In this document: positions 1 to 10,093 of the stretch, piece after piece
How positions within the stretch are numbered: position 1 is the first letter of the stretch
How the letters are laid out: the number at the start of each line of letters is the position of its first letter
Assembly (NCBI GenBank): GCA_035578175.1
Contig: JAQMRL010000003.1
Location: 85,137,969 to 85,201,968, forward strand
DNA from: Catonia carolina
Lineage: Eukaryota > Arthropoda > Insecta > Hemiptera > Achilidae
DNA: 64,000 nt
Reading direction: 5' to 3'
The notes under the pieces: model-generated
What the model was told of the DNA's origin: nothing
The model's input: only the letters and a program-made list of their open reading frames with translations
The model's database searches: none
Program-made: the position numbers and the translations under genes

Positions 1-61
1 TAGCCCAGTTTGGTGCAGTAAATGTAAATCCATTATCTGTACCAGCATCCATTGGATCAAC
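1..61 (-). CDS. Spondin_N exon (third exon seen), spondin-2/mindin-like protein, runs off the left edge
   Basis: Read on the minus strand, an acceptor TGATTTCAG ends at 62 and the open frame VDPMDAGTDNGFTFTAPNWA runs to the window edge. It continues the exon at 3265-3369 in phase 0. The DAGTDxGxTF block is the conserved calcium-binding stretch near the end of Spondin_N domains (mindin/spondin-2, F-spondin, insect M-spondin). The product would be a secreted extracellular-matrix protein; the thrombospondin repeat expected after this domain would lie outside the window. The acceptor is only 21 bp from an RTE-like insertion (83-524) and the polypyrimidine tract is short. Family assignment is strong from the spliced protein; the exact orthologue is not resolved. 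Confidence 0.88.
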
Positions 62-69
62 CTGAAATC

Positions 70-82
70 AGACAAAATATTT
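70..82. repeat. Left target-site duplication of the RTE-like copy
   Basis: AGACAAAATATTT here is repeated exactly at 525-537 and brackets the RTE-like fragment. The duplicated target lies just upstream of the splice acceptor of the spondin exon. Confidence 0.85.
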
Positions 83-524
83 TCTTTTGTCATCAGTCTC
101 TTGACTGGTTTGATGCAGTTCTCCAACCTGTTCTATCTTGCGCAAGTCGTTTTATATCTACATACCTGTAACAGCCTACATCTTTTGTAATTTGCTTTAT
201 ATATTCTAATCTTTGCCTCCCTCTACAATTTACTCCCTCAATATTACCCTCCATTATTAATAGCCCAATACCTGGATGTCTTAGGATATGCCCCATTAGC
301 CTATCCCTTCTTTTGGTAAGATGCTTCCATATACTTCTTTCTTCATCCACTCGCCTAAGAACCTCTAAATTACTTATTTTGTCCACCCACTTAATCTTTA
401 ACATTTTCCTATAACACCACATTTCAAAAGCTTCTATCCTCTTCTTTTCTACAGCCCCTATCACCCACATTTCACTTACGTATAGTGCTACACTCCAAAC
501 ATAATGTTTTAAGAAATTTTTTTA
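83..524 (-). mobile_element. RTE-like LINE, 5'-truncated copy (C-terminus of ORF2)
   Basis: The minus strand encodes the last ~125 residues of the ORF2 protein seen more fully at 60724-62004: a conserved tail from about WVIGAVEKKRIEAFEMW to GWRTASNQSRD and stop, with a short A-rich 3' end. Reading is open from 470 to 93. The element is 442 bp, 5' truncated, with a perfect 13-bp target duplication (70-82 and 525-537). It lacks all polymerase motifs, so it is a dead copy. It sits in the intron just upstream of the spondin exon at 1-61 and in the sense orientation of that gene. Confidence 0.9.
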
Positions 525-750
525 AGACAAAATATTTATTACATTAAATTTATTATAACCACAATCAATAAAATAATTATTACAAAACTACTCATCGTTA
601 GGTAGCAATCAACCTGTTAAATTTTCAGTGCATTTAAATTTTGAAACGTTAACAAACTCCTAAAACCTAAATTAAATTCCTTAAATTAGGGAGTAAAATC
701 TCTCATGGTATTTGTGGTAAAATGAGTTCAGGGTTAATTTTATTACTTAA

Positions 751-1449
751 GGGGGTAGTCAACTCAAGAAGATGATTTTTTAAAAACTTCGATTGTTTTT
801 TGCATTTATTTGAAGTTTAAAATTTTCTGAATCTCAACATATTTTGTTTACTTTGTAAGTTGACAAAAAGTTATAAAAACATGTGTTTAAAATAAAGCTC
901 ACTAGCAAGGCGAGTGAAATTATTCCTTCAATTTTAAGTTTTCCGGAAATGTGGTTTTTGCATGATTGTACATTCTGGGAATTAAATATTTTGGTTTGTA
1001 TTGGAGGTATTTGGAAGATGTTTTTTTTCAAATGTTCATAATTTCTTGCTCTATTATCTGTGGAATCATTATTACAAAACCCTTAATACAGATTTAGTTA
1101 AAAAATAATTTGTGAATACATAAAATAAATGTTTTTGAAAATATGGTTTTTCTTCAATAAAATTGTTGTAAGAAAAATACAAACAAGCGCGTACAACAGA
1201 TAATAGACAGCAATTTTCTGTATTTTGTAGCATAAGAATCATGATGATATCTTTCTTGGTTCCTGAGGTATTTGGTTCCCCATAAAAGCCTGCTTTTACA
1301 ACCTCACCCTTCTATTAGGGGCTGTAATTAATTTTTTGCCTTGGTTCAAATGGTAGATCATTACTAGTAAATTACTCTTTCATTTAAAATAAATAATGAT
1401 AAATTATAGCCAGAAGTTTTCATTTTCATTTTCTCGGTTGACTACCCCG
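751..1449. mobile_element. Inverted-repeat element with TTAA duplication (piggyBac-like MITE?)
   Basis: GGGGGTAGTCAAC at 751 and its inverse GTTGACTACCCCG ending at 1449 form 13-bp terminal inverted repeats with one mismatch. They are bracketed by TTAA at 747-750 and 1450-1453. The 699-bp interior has no credible coding frame. TTAA targets are typical of piggyBac-type transposons; the family assignment is inference. It lies in the intron between the first two spondin exons of the window. Confidence 0.65.
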
Positions 1450-1453
1450 TTAA

Positions 1454-2406
1454 CATTATTCAAATATTCTTTTATGTAACCGTTTTAATAGCCTGATAAA
1501 CATTTACAGTAAATTGTTTTCTGGTTTTCTACTGTATTGTATATAATACTTTTAGTCTTGAATATTTAAGTACTACTAAGGATTAAAAATACATCCCAGA
1601 CTGACTATGGAATAAGGTCAAATTATCATTTATGTTATTCAAATCTGTTTCTAATTCTAGATATTCCGCAATATCTACATGGCATTGAAAACAAATAATA
1701 ATCAACTGGCGTTGAGAAGCTTAACAGATAATTATTTTGAATGCAGGCCTTTTGACTACAAAGTTCAGGCTAATGAGTACAGTATTGTGATAAAACCGTT
1801 AAAGCACTGGGTCATTTGTATTTAGACAAAAACTTTGTATAGCCCGTACCAAATATTGAAAATTTCAAACGCACTAGGGAATTCTATTTTACAACACTAC
1901 CTAACACATTGACCTATACTGCAGAAAGTAAATGCTGCTGTAAAATCTAGTTTGTTTCAATCCACTAGAGGAATCTACAGTTGACAGTTTTGGAGAACTA
2001 CATAAGCTCACTACGACAAACAAACGAACAAACAGATAACAAACAAATACGTATTATTGATCGCTCGTTTGGCCAACTGATGAGATGACCTCCCATACCC
2101 TGAAACCATCCAATTGATTGATTGAATAATCAGTCATAATCACACATAAATTCCTATCCAATCAATTCAACTGTCAAGATTACCAATCCTGATTGCTATC
2201 AATCTGTCAATTTATTAACATTCTTGTTACCCAATAAATACAGACACACATATACACATACCTTTTCTAACTTTTAAACATTTGAATAATTGAACGTAAA
2301 ATTTCAATTAATTCATACAAATTACTATTACCCATAATATCCACTGAATTACTACTACTTTTAGTAATGCGCCTGAATGAAAAAAGTATACTACTTATAT
2401 AATAGG
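1454..2406. other. Intronic AT-rich sequence, nothing recognised
   Basis: About 950 bp of spondin intron without a coding frame, inverted repeats or a family match that I can see. Confidence 0.5.
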
Positions 2407-2417
2407 TCATAAATAGT

Positions 2418-3088
2418 TTTCTTTTTTTTTGTCATCAGTCTCTCGATTTGGTTTGATGCAGTTCTCCAAGCAATCTATCTTGTGCAAGTCGTTTCATATC
2501 TACATACCTGTAACACCCTACATCTTTTGTAATTTACTTTATATTCTAATCTTTGCACAATTCACTTCCTTAATATTACTCTCCATTACTGATAGACCTG
2601 TATGTCTTAAGATATGCCCCACTAGCCTATCCCTTCTTCTGATAAGATGCTTCCATATGCTTCCTTTTCATCCATCCACTCGCCTAAGAACCTCTAAATT
2701 ACTTATTTCGTTCACCCACCTAATCTTTATAACATTTTCCTATAACACCACATATCAAAAGCTTCTATCCTCTCCTCCCTTCCTACAGCCACTCACGTTC
2801 CACTTCCATATAATGCTTCACTTCAAACATAGTGTTTTAAGAAAATTTTCTTAATCTGTACGTCAATGTTTGTAGTCAGTAAGCTGTTTTTCATTTCAGA
2901 GGCTTTTCTAGCTTGAGCAATTCTACTTTTGATATCACTTGTGGTTCTACCATCCTTTGTTATTCTACTCCCTAGATAGCAGAATTCCCCAACTTCCTGT
3001 ATGTTTTCGTTGCCTACTTTTAAATTTCCCATCCTTAACCACTCTTGCTGCTGCACAACACTTTCGTTGTTCTTATTAATTAATACGT
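2418..3088 (-). mobile_element. RTE-like LINE, 5'-truncated, decayed copy
   Basis: Same family and same 3' terminus as the copy at 60712-62004. The minus strand shows remnants of the ORF2 tail (LKVGNENIQEVGEFCYLGS, then SDIKSRIAQARKA) broken by frameshifts and small deletions. An 11-bp duplication TCATAAATAGT at 2407-2417 and 3089-3099 brackets the insert. It is more diverged than the copies at 83-524 and 60712-62004. It lies within the spondin intron, in the sense orientation. Confidence 0.88.
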
Positions 3089-3264
3089 TCATAAATAGTG
3101 TAAGAATAATTTGTGTTTGTAAATTTTTCAGGATTTTTTCATTTTCCCAAACATGATTTAATATGTTTACTGGCATTCTTACGACCTGATCTCCTAATTT
3201 TAATAATTCAGCCATCTACCCTCAAAAATAAAATAATTCTGTTTGGTATGGAATACAAACTTAC

Positions 3265-3369
3265 TTCAATTGTGATGCTGTCCAACCAAGTGCTTTCCAT
3301 ACAAAGTTCAAATGAATCAATTCCAACGAACCAGTCAGGTGATGGAACTATTCTTGCCATTAATGACAC
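3265..3369 (-). CDS. Spondin_N exon (second exon seen), spondin-2/mindin-like protein
   Basis: A 105-bp exon (35 codons, phase 0 at both ends) on the minus strand. The acceptor is TTATTTTCAG before 3369 and the donor is GAA|GTAAGT after 3265. It encodes VSLMARIVPSPDWFVGIDSF followed by ELCMESTWLDSITIE. The motif RIVPSPDWFVGxDSxxLC is the signature core of the Spondin_N domain in mindin/spondin-2-type proteins and differs from the F-spondin version. Upstream it joins ...FFLDGNHSR (11196-11407) and downstream VDPMDAGTD (1-61), giving an uninterrupted domain. Splice sites, frame and motif agree, so I treat this as a functional exon. The protein is expected to be secreted. Confidence 0.93.
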
Positions 3370-3435
3370 CTGAAAATAACAGATTAAATAATTCTTTAAA
3401 TTATAATATAAAAATCAAATTTTAGAATTCAGAAA

Positions 3436-3825
3436 TGCCCATAAGGGGCAGGTGGAGTGTTATTAATTGCATTCAATCTATTGGTTCCAGGGCTAAAATA
3501 AATAGTTCTGTTTCTTATCACAAAGTCAGCCAATTATATAACTGAACTATTTAAGAACAGAAGAGGTAGAGGTTTAAAAGACAGGTCAGAGTTATCTCCT
3601 CTGAGAGTAATGAATTTCTCTATACAGCCAGACCCTGTGGTGAATGAAGTGAAGGTGTCATTTCCAGGGTGGAATGTGGGTACTTTTTTGGAGGGCCTGG
3701 TATACTGATAAGCATACCCTTTCAACTCATTGAGGAAGGCACTAGTAAACCACCTCACTTCTTGTTTTTACTTAGTAGAGCCTCTAGAGGTTCAAACCAG
3801 CCTTTTGGCTGTTGACTTAAACAAC
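3436..3825 (+). mobile_element. SINE-A copy 1 (unnamed ~390-bp retroposon family)
   Basis: Matches the family consensus, which starts TGCCCATAAC and ends with a small hairpin CAGCC-tttc-GGCTG followed by ATGACCTAAACAAC. The flanking duplication is short or decayed (AGAAAT on both sides). It lies in the intron between spondin exons 3265-3369 and 11196-11407. The open reading stretches inside the family are not conserved as protein. Confidence 0.8.
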
Positions 3826-4494
3826 AAGAAATCAGGAGTTAAAAATTAATATTTTTAAGATTGTTTGATTTCAATCAAGATTAGCATTACCACATAAATA
3901 ATAATAAGATCCTTATCTTTTGACGGATAGATTCTCTCACTTACTATACAACAATACATATATTGGTTAATTGCTGTAATTTTGCACCTCTTAATAGTTA
4001 TGGTAAACATTCCACAATAATGGCAAATTGTTCTAGATTTCTCCTTTAACTGCCATTTTAAAATAAATATTATATTTTATTTTAGCTACATTATTTTCTA
4101 ATATTATTTTTATTTTATCAAACATCCTATGTAGTATTATCAACAGCGGTATTATTTAAATTTGAAATATATATTTCTAACCACCAGAATATGGTAACAG
4201 AAAACACTAACCAATGTTTATAGTGCTTTCGTGTATCTTGTACACATCTTCAGTAAATTAAAAATTTTTTAAAATATTTTCCACATCAAAATTTAAAACT
4301 TCCTACTCCTACCATGGTAGATAATTATTTATTTCTATTTGGTAGTTATTTTCTAATAATACATTATTTTTTAACTATGTTCATAATTAGAAATACTAAT
4401 TATGCTTGGTACACCACCTAATTTAATGAAGGTTTATAAAAATTTGATTTTTTGTTCTTGGCAATGTTTTATCCAAGTTTCCTTGGGTCGAGCC

Positions 4495-4765
4495 TAATAC
4501 AACTCCTCTCCCTCTGAGTCTGTTGTTGAACACTCTCTCCTCCATTACTCTATTGGCATCAAATCTTCTCCGAATTTATACATAATTGAACCTATTCATT
4601 TCACTCTTGGTCTGCCCTGAGGTCGTTTTCTCTCTATCTCCAAATACAGCATCCTTTTAGACATTCTACCCTTCTCCATCCTACAATACATACTGAAATT
4701 TCCTAACCATCATATATTCTCTCTCCAACTTTTCATATGAGGCAGTCCATACTCAAACTAGTTCC
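4495..4765 (-). pseudogene. Decayed LINE ORF2 C-terminal fragment
   Basis: Minus-strand translation gives pieces such as MYCRMEKGRMSKRMLYLEI and KRPQGRPRVK. These resemble the 'GHVxRMxxGRxPKRxL...GKRxRGRPRxRW' tail common to endonuclease-reverse transcriptase LINEs. Stops and frame breaks interrupt it. It is a different family from the RTE-like copies. Confidence 0.5.
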
Positions 4766-4778
4766 CTAATTACATTAC

Positions 4779-5090
4779 TTGACCCACCGGATTGGTCTAG
4801 AGGTAAATTTGTCGCCAAAGTCAGCTGTTTAACAGCTGATTTCGGAGACGAAGTTCAAATCCTAGTAAAGGTAGTTACTTTTATACGGATTTGAATACTA
4901 GACAGTGGTTACCGGTGTACTTTGATGGTTGGGGTTTAATTAACCATACTCTCTCAGGAATGGTCGGCCTGAGTCTGTACAAGACTACACCTCATTTACA
5001 CGTCATACACATCATCCTCATCTCATTGGGTCATGGGGTTGCTTATTGTTATCAATCGAACAGATTGCAACGTACACAAATTAGGAAAAA
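4779..5090 (+). mobile_element. SINE-B copy 1 (tRNA-derived SINE)
   Basis: The head has tRNA-like pol III boxes (A-box-like GGTCTAGAGG and B-box-like GTTCAAATCC) separated by a tRNA-like distance. A conserved body of about 210 bp follows. A perfect 10-bp target duplication ATTACATTAC (4769-4778 and 5091-5100) brackets it. Confidence 0.85.
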
Positions 5091-5281
5091 ATTACATTAC
5101 AGTCAATGCTTGATTTACCAGACTAATTGGGGAGACAGATGTCCGTCATTGTGAAAGTTTGTTAAATTGAAAGCCATGCAGTTTATAACACAATCGGTCG
5201 TGTATGTTTCCATAATGTGTTACAGTAAACATTAGATTATATAGCCTTATTCTTAACATAACCCATAAACTCTAAACTCTA

Positions 5282-5322
5282 CCTTTATAACTCTACCTTT
5301 ATAAACTCTACCTTTCAGGAAG
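5282..5322. repeat. Short tandem repeat
   Basis: Three imperfect copies of a 14-16 bp unit based on ACTCTACCTTTATA. Confidence 0.7.
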
Positions 5323-5899
5323 AAAGGTAGCTACAAGTTTTTTTCACAAAAATTGACATTCATTAGATTTTTGTAATTTTCAAACCGTTTTATTTACGAG
5401 GCTAGTCCATTAAATCGATCATTGACTTTACTTCACTCTTTTCCTCCTCACTCTCTTGTTGTTTAGTCTAATAATAATAATAATAATAATAATAATAGTG
5501 AATTTTATTATACACTCAATATTACAAACATTTACCTTATAAAATACACTTAATATTAAACTTAACTACAAAGAAAAAATAAGAAAAATAAGAAAAATAA
5601 AATAAAATAAATCAATTTACTACTGTATTCACTTATGACATGACCTAGAGGCCGTCTGCCAGGTTGAAGACACAAAAACAAAAACCCCTATATTAATTAA
5701 AATACATAAGTAAATTTTAACCCTCTTTTTATAAATTTATTAAAATTAAACAAAAAAAAAAACTCAACTGATTATTTCTTATCAATAGGTAAGCCTTATT
5801 ACCCACACCACGAAGCCCCGCTATATTCACAAAGGAGAAATGCACACCCTGTAAACCAAAATTTATTAATCTGCACTAAAAAGAAAATAGTAACTACTT

Positions 5900-8800
5900 T
5901 CAATAATTAAATTCTGCTACCAGATATTTTCTATACTTGATTGCAGCCCTCACGTATCCTACTAGACTGTACCAATTTTCACCGTTTAAGTAGCTCACCA
6001 CCCTTCCCTCTTCAAGAGTTGTAGCCCCCAACCATACCAATCTAATATCTTTCAAAACAAGACACCTACCGATAAAATGGTATATGTCTTCTACCTCACG
6101 GGCATTGCACATTGAACATAATTTTGCATCCCCCTCCCTACCTGGACTATCATTAAGACCCAACACCCCAACTCTTGTTCTAAATATAGTACTGATAAAA
6201 CGCCCATCATATTCATCAGCTATGTATGTTTTTTCCCCCAAATCCCACTCAAGTTTACCATACCTACTATGCCTTGCCCTTTCCATCCATTTACCTCTCG
6301 CGGACTCCCTCATACTAGTCAAAATATTTTCTAACTGCAATGGCCAATTGTCACATCCCTCAATATTATTTTGTAGCTCACAATTGTACTTTGCTGCCAA
6401 ATTTAGCCATGTCTTAAACCACCCAACTTTATACTTAATTACCAGCCTTGCCAATTTAAGAGGCAGCCTGCTCTCCGGCATCCTTAAAACTTTCATAATA
6501 TAACTGAAATGTATTTTTAAAGCATACTGTCTTAACAAATCCACCCCAGTCTCCAAGTAAATTGCATAACTCGGAGTGTACCTTGGTAACCAAAAGATCC
6601 TCTTTAAAACATACCGCTGAAACTTTTCCAGCTCTTCCACTCCTTCACATCCCCAGACCTGAGCTCCGTATGCTATTACTGCCCTACTAACTGAATTAAA
6701 AACCTCCCACTTACTAGATACTGAAACTTCAGTATTGGCTAAAAGGTTATTCCACACATTATTCAGAGCAAATTTAGCAGTCGTGGTTCTTTCTTTAAAA
6801 TGCGCAGAAAGTGATAATAAAGGTGTAAGTGTTATCCCTAAATATTTATAGTTATTTACAACTTCTATCGGCGTTTGACCAAATGTCCATCTTTCCCTCT
6901 TCCCCAATTTCCCCCCTCTTCTAAAAACCATTACTTTAGATTTGTCCAAATTGACTTCGAGATTCCATTTAACACAATACAACACTAGCTTGTTAATCAT
7001 ACCTTGCAGTGCTTCTGGATCCGATGCCAACAGCACCAAGTCATCTGCATACAACAATAATCTAACGAATACCTCATCAATTTTTATCCCTCCTCCCAAT
7101 TCATCATACAAATCATTTATAAACAAAGAAAATAACAGTGGCGATAGCAGACACCCTTGCTTGACACCTGCAACTGTTTCAAAACCCTCTGTTAACCCTC
7201 CACTACACCAAACAAACGACTCGGTATCAGTGTACAAACCTTTCAATATACTTATAAATTTACTACTTAACCCCAATGAATACAATTTATAGAAAAGCGC
7301 ATGCCGACTCACATGGTCAAACGCTGCTCTAAAATCTACAAAGAAAACATACAATTTTTTACCTTTCTCCTTCAAGCTGAGATTAATCGTACATAGCAAA
7401 TTGAAGATGTTATCTGTGGTAGAATAACCTCGCCTAAAACCTGCCTGACATTCATTTAATAATCCATTCTTATCCACCCAATTAACTAACCTACTCAACA
7501 AAATACCCGTAAATAGTTTTGCAATCACATTTATGAATGATATACCTCTGTAATTATCCACCAAATTAACATCCCCCTTCTTATGGATCGGAAAGATAAT
7601 GGATTTTGTAAAACTTACTGGTACCTCTTCTGTGTTTAATATGTTGTTATATAATTTCACCACACGTCCTAAAAACACTTCTGGTGCATATTTAAAAAAT
7701 TCATAGGGTACTCTATCCATCCCTGGAGCTTTCCCATTTTTAGCTTTCTTTAATACTACAAGTAACTCTGGTAACCCTATCTCTTGATCCAGCAACTCAT
7801 CTACACAAAATGGTGCTGCGTACATAATTTTACTTGTTGCTGTTTGCCCCGTTAGCAAATTTTTAAAATAACTAACCCATTCATCCGCTTTTATTCCTGG
7901 ATCGCATTTGAATACTCTCTTTTTAAAATATCTCACACATTCCCAGAAAACCCTAGCATCCCTAGCTCCTTTAAATTTCTCTATTACCCCAGAAACAAAA
8001 GCAGCCTTTTTCTTTCTACAAATATCTCTGTAATAGTACTTAGCACTCAAATATTCATTTTTGACTTCTACCGCGTTACTTTTTCTATACAAATTTAATA
8101 GACAAAAAACCTGAATTCTAGCTTTTTCACACTCCTTATCGAACCACTCCTGCTTTGCCTTCCTCTTACCACCACTCAATACATAATTTGAGTTCCCCGC
8201 AGCGCTAGAAATCATCTTTATTAAATAATTCACCCCCTCACCCCCCTTTAACGGCACATCACATTCCTGTACACATGCCAACATTAACTTTTTTCTATAT
8301 CCATTTATCTCTCTGTCTGACCACAACAGTTTCGGCAGAAGCGGTAAGATATCCTTCTCTCCACCCACCGGTCCACAATACACCTCCACCACCACCGGCA
8401 TGTGGTCTGAGAAATACTCCAAACCAACGCGAAATGACTTAATTATACCCAAACAATCCAATCCCACCGCACACAGATCTATCACAGAAGAGCCTTGCCC
8501 CCCAAGGTATGTGAATTCCCCACCATCATCCCCATGCACGCGACCATTTAAAATTATCAAATTTTTGTTCTCAAAGAATTCCAGCATATATCTCCCCTTT
8601 ACATTTAATATACTATCCTTAGACCTTCTAACAGCACTCAAACCACAGTCTCGAAATAATTCCTCGTCTACAGTCTGTTCCATCCCTACGCGCCCGTTGC
8701 AGTCCCCTAATAATATACAATTTTTATTGCATAAATAGCCATCAAACAATAATTCCAGGTTTTTAAAATCACTTTCCCAGTCTGCCAAATTCCCCCCACT

Positions 8801-9169
8801 TAAATAAACCGGTATCAAAAAGTATTCCTTACCTTTACTATACATTTTTATTATTTCCTCTTCTCCAAAGTTTTCAAAGCATAAGACGCCCTCCAATTGA
8901 TATCTGTAACCTAAAACCATACCCGATTTTGCCCTTCCACGTTCTGAACATCTATATGCCGGTTTCCATGATAATTTATAACCCTGGAAGTATTTACCCC
9001 AAACTGCTACGTCTTTTTCCTCCACAAAAGTTTCCGTGAGACAGAAGACATCATAATTACTAACAAAACTGAAAAAATCTAAATTAAACCTTTTACTCTT
9101 AAGACCACCAACATTATAATACATCATGCTGAGTACAAAACCCTCTGAAATACTATTTACATTTACCAC
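5900..9169 (-). CDS. LINE ORF2: APE endonuclease and reverse transcriptase
   Basis: A roughly 1,089-residue polyprotein. The endonuclease occupies about residues 15-265 (start MMYYNVGGLKSK, LLGDCNGRVG near 153, SDHMPVVVEV near 255). The reverse transcriptase spans about 460-790 (GKAPGMDRVPYEFF, YRGISFINVIAKLF, QAGFRRGYSTTDNI, FVDFRAAFDHVSRHALF, GVKQGCLLSPLLF, catalytic LLYADDLVLLA near 705, LDKSKVMVF). A C-terminal zinc-knuckle-like CSMC...HFIGRC lies near 1015. Together these nick the target and prime reverse transcription of the element RNA. The listed start is a GTG; the first ATG in frame is the ATG ATG pair at 9127-9122, at the edge of the endonuclease. The frame is open upstream to the ORF1 stop at 9254-9256 and is the same frame as ORF1, so translation by readthrough is possible. 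No disabling mutation is seen. Confidence 0.93.
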   Translation of the reverse strand: MVNVNSISEGFVLSMMYYNVGGLKSKRFNLDFFSFVSNYDVFCLTETFVEEKDVAVWGKYFQGYKLSWKPAYRCSERGRAKSGMVLGYRYQLEGVLCFENFGEEEIIKMYSKGKEYFLIPVYLSGGNLADWESDFKNLELLFDGYLCNKNCILLGDCNGRVGMEQTVDEELFRDCGLSAVRRSKDSILNVKGRYMLEFFENKNLIILNGRVHGDDGGEFTYLGGQGSSVIDLCAVGLDCLGIIKSFRVGLEYFSDHMPVVVEVYCGPVGGEKDILPLLPKLLWSDREINGYRKKLMLACVQECDVPLKGGEGVNYLIKMISSAAGNSNYVLSGGKRKAKQEWFDKECEKARIQVFCLLNLYRKSNAVEVKNEYLSAKYYYRDICRKKKAAFVSGVIEKFKGARDARVFWECVRYFKKRVFKCDPGIKADEWVSYFKNLLTGQTATSKIMYAAPFCVDELLDQEIGLPELLVVLKKAKNGKAPGMDRVPYEFFKYAPEVFLGRVVKLYNNILNTEEVPVSFTKSIIFPIHKKGDVNLVDNYRGISFINVIAKLFTGILLSRLVNWVDKNGLLNECQAGFRRGYSTTDNIFNLLCTINLSLKEKGKKLYVFFVDFRAAFDHVSRHALFYKLYSLGLSSKFISILKGLYTDTESFVWCSGGLTEGFETVAGVKQGCLLSPLLFSLFINDLYDELGGGIKIDEVFVRLLLYADDLVLLASDPEALQGMINKLVLYCVKWNLEVNLDKSKVMVFRRGGKLGKRERWTFGQTPIEVVNNYKYLGITLTPLLSLSAHFKERTTTAKFALNNVWNNLLANTEVSVSSKWEVFNSVSRAVIAYGAQVWGCEGVEELEKFQRYVLKRIFWLPRYTPSYAIYLETGVDLLRQYALKIHFSYIMKVLRMPESRLPLKLARLVIKYKVGWFKTWLNLAAKYNCELQNNIEGCDNWPLQLENILTSMRESARGKWMERARHSRYGKLEWDLGEKTYIADEYDGRFISTIFRTRVGVLGLNDSPGREGDAKLCSMCNAREVEDIYHFIGRCLVLKDIRLVWLGATTLEEGRVVSYLNGENWYSLVGYVRAAIKYRKYLVAEFNY

Positions 9170-9250
9170 ACTCTCCTTTGGAATATTATCTACATTTACC
9201 CAATTTTTTAAACTATTTACCTTCCTACACCCACTCTGGCAGACAAGCCC

Positions 9251-9256
9251 TTGCTA
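9251..9256 (-). promoter_or_regulatory. Candidate readthrough stop between ORF1 and ORF2 (TAG CAA)
   Basis: The two ORFs share one frame; the only break is TAG CAA GGG. UAG followed by C, and in particular UAG-CAA, is a known leaky context, as in tobamovirus readthrough. The 42 sense codons between the TAG and the first in-frame ATG of ORF2 contain no stop. Whether readthrough occurs is inference. Confidence 0.45.
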
Positions 9257-10093
9257 ATCTCTCTCCTGCACCACCTTCAACAATTCTGAGACATCTGTCA
9301 CCCCCAGCAACCCTGCCAACCTACTGCGCCCATCCAAACCCTGTGATACCAAATTCATGTCCTTCGTCAATGTAAATGTACAACCCTCAACTATCAAACG
9401 ATCCACATTTATAAACACTCTCTTATTCTTATCCATCCTAATTATTTCCTTCTTTAAATTAAACAATTTTGCCCTTTTATTTCGCGTATCAATGGAAAAA
9501 TCTCTGTGCACATAGTAATTTGACCCCTTTAACTTCTTTGTTTTACTTAATATATTGTTAATATCTTCGTCATTGGGCAGATGCACTATGATAGGCCTGA
9601 TGTTTGAACCACCAACCTGCCTTCCCAGAAAGTGAGCTCGGTTAATCCCAATGTTATCCTTAATACCCAAAAAATTGACACAGAAATCCTTAACACATTT
9701 TTTTATATCATTTTGGGGACCACATTTTAAATTTCTAAAAATTAAATTATTCCGACGCGATCTATTCTCTAAATCATTCAACCTATCATTCAAAAATTCA
9801 TTCCTACACATAACTTTATTCAAGTCCTGCTTTAATTTCTTATTTTCTTCCCTAAGACTGTTTAGTAACACTTCAACAGCAGCTAAGTCCTCCTTAGTAG
9901 CTAAGATCTTCAATTTTTCATCTAACACCTTGGACATTACTTTTTCCATGGCCAGCAGTGATTTCTCGTCCTGTGCCATTACTAAACTTCTTTCACGCAA
10001 TAAATCTAAATCTTCGGGTGAACTATTTGATCTCTGTCTCTTAGCGCACGTTCTACGTGGTGTAAAATATTTTTCAATGCCACCCGACATCAA
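9254..10093 (-). CDS. LINE ORF1: coiled-coil RNA-binding nucleocapsid-like protein
   Basis: 279 residues. The basic N-terminus (FTPRRTCAKRQRSNS) is followed by a coiled coil at about 40-110, rich in Leu/Lys/Glu heptads. An RRM-type nucleic-acid-binding region with L1-ORF1-like motifs follows at about 110-230 (SRRNNLIFRNLKC, INRAHFLGR, RPIIVHLPNDEDI, YYVHRDFS, TRNKRAKLFNLKKEI). The protein should coat the element RNA. It ends in TAG (9256-9254) followed by CAAGGG, with ORF2 open in the same frame beyond. The first ATG ATG at 10093-10088 is taken as the start. Confidence 0.85.
   Translation of the reverse strand: MMSGGIEKYFTPRRTCAKRQRSNSSPEDLDLLRERSLVMAQDEKSLLAMEKVMSKVLDEKLKILATKEDLAAVEVLLNSLREENKKLKQDLNKVMCRNEFLNDRLNDLENRSRRNNLIFRNLKCGPQNDIKKCVKDFCVNFLGIKDNIGINRAHFLGRQVGGSNIRPIIVHLPNDEDINNILSKTKKLKGSNYYVHRDFSIDTRNKRAKLFNLKKEIIRMDKNKRVFINVDRLIVEGCTFTLTKDMNLVSQGLDGRSRLAGLLGVTDVSELLKVVQERD

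Noticed and set aside
6084..8738. Plus-strand open frames inside the LINE
   Set aside because: Antisense shadows of ORF2; no domain, and codon structure follows the minus strand.
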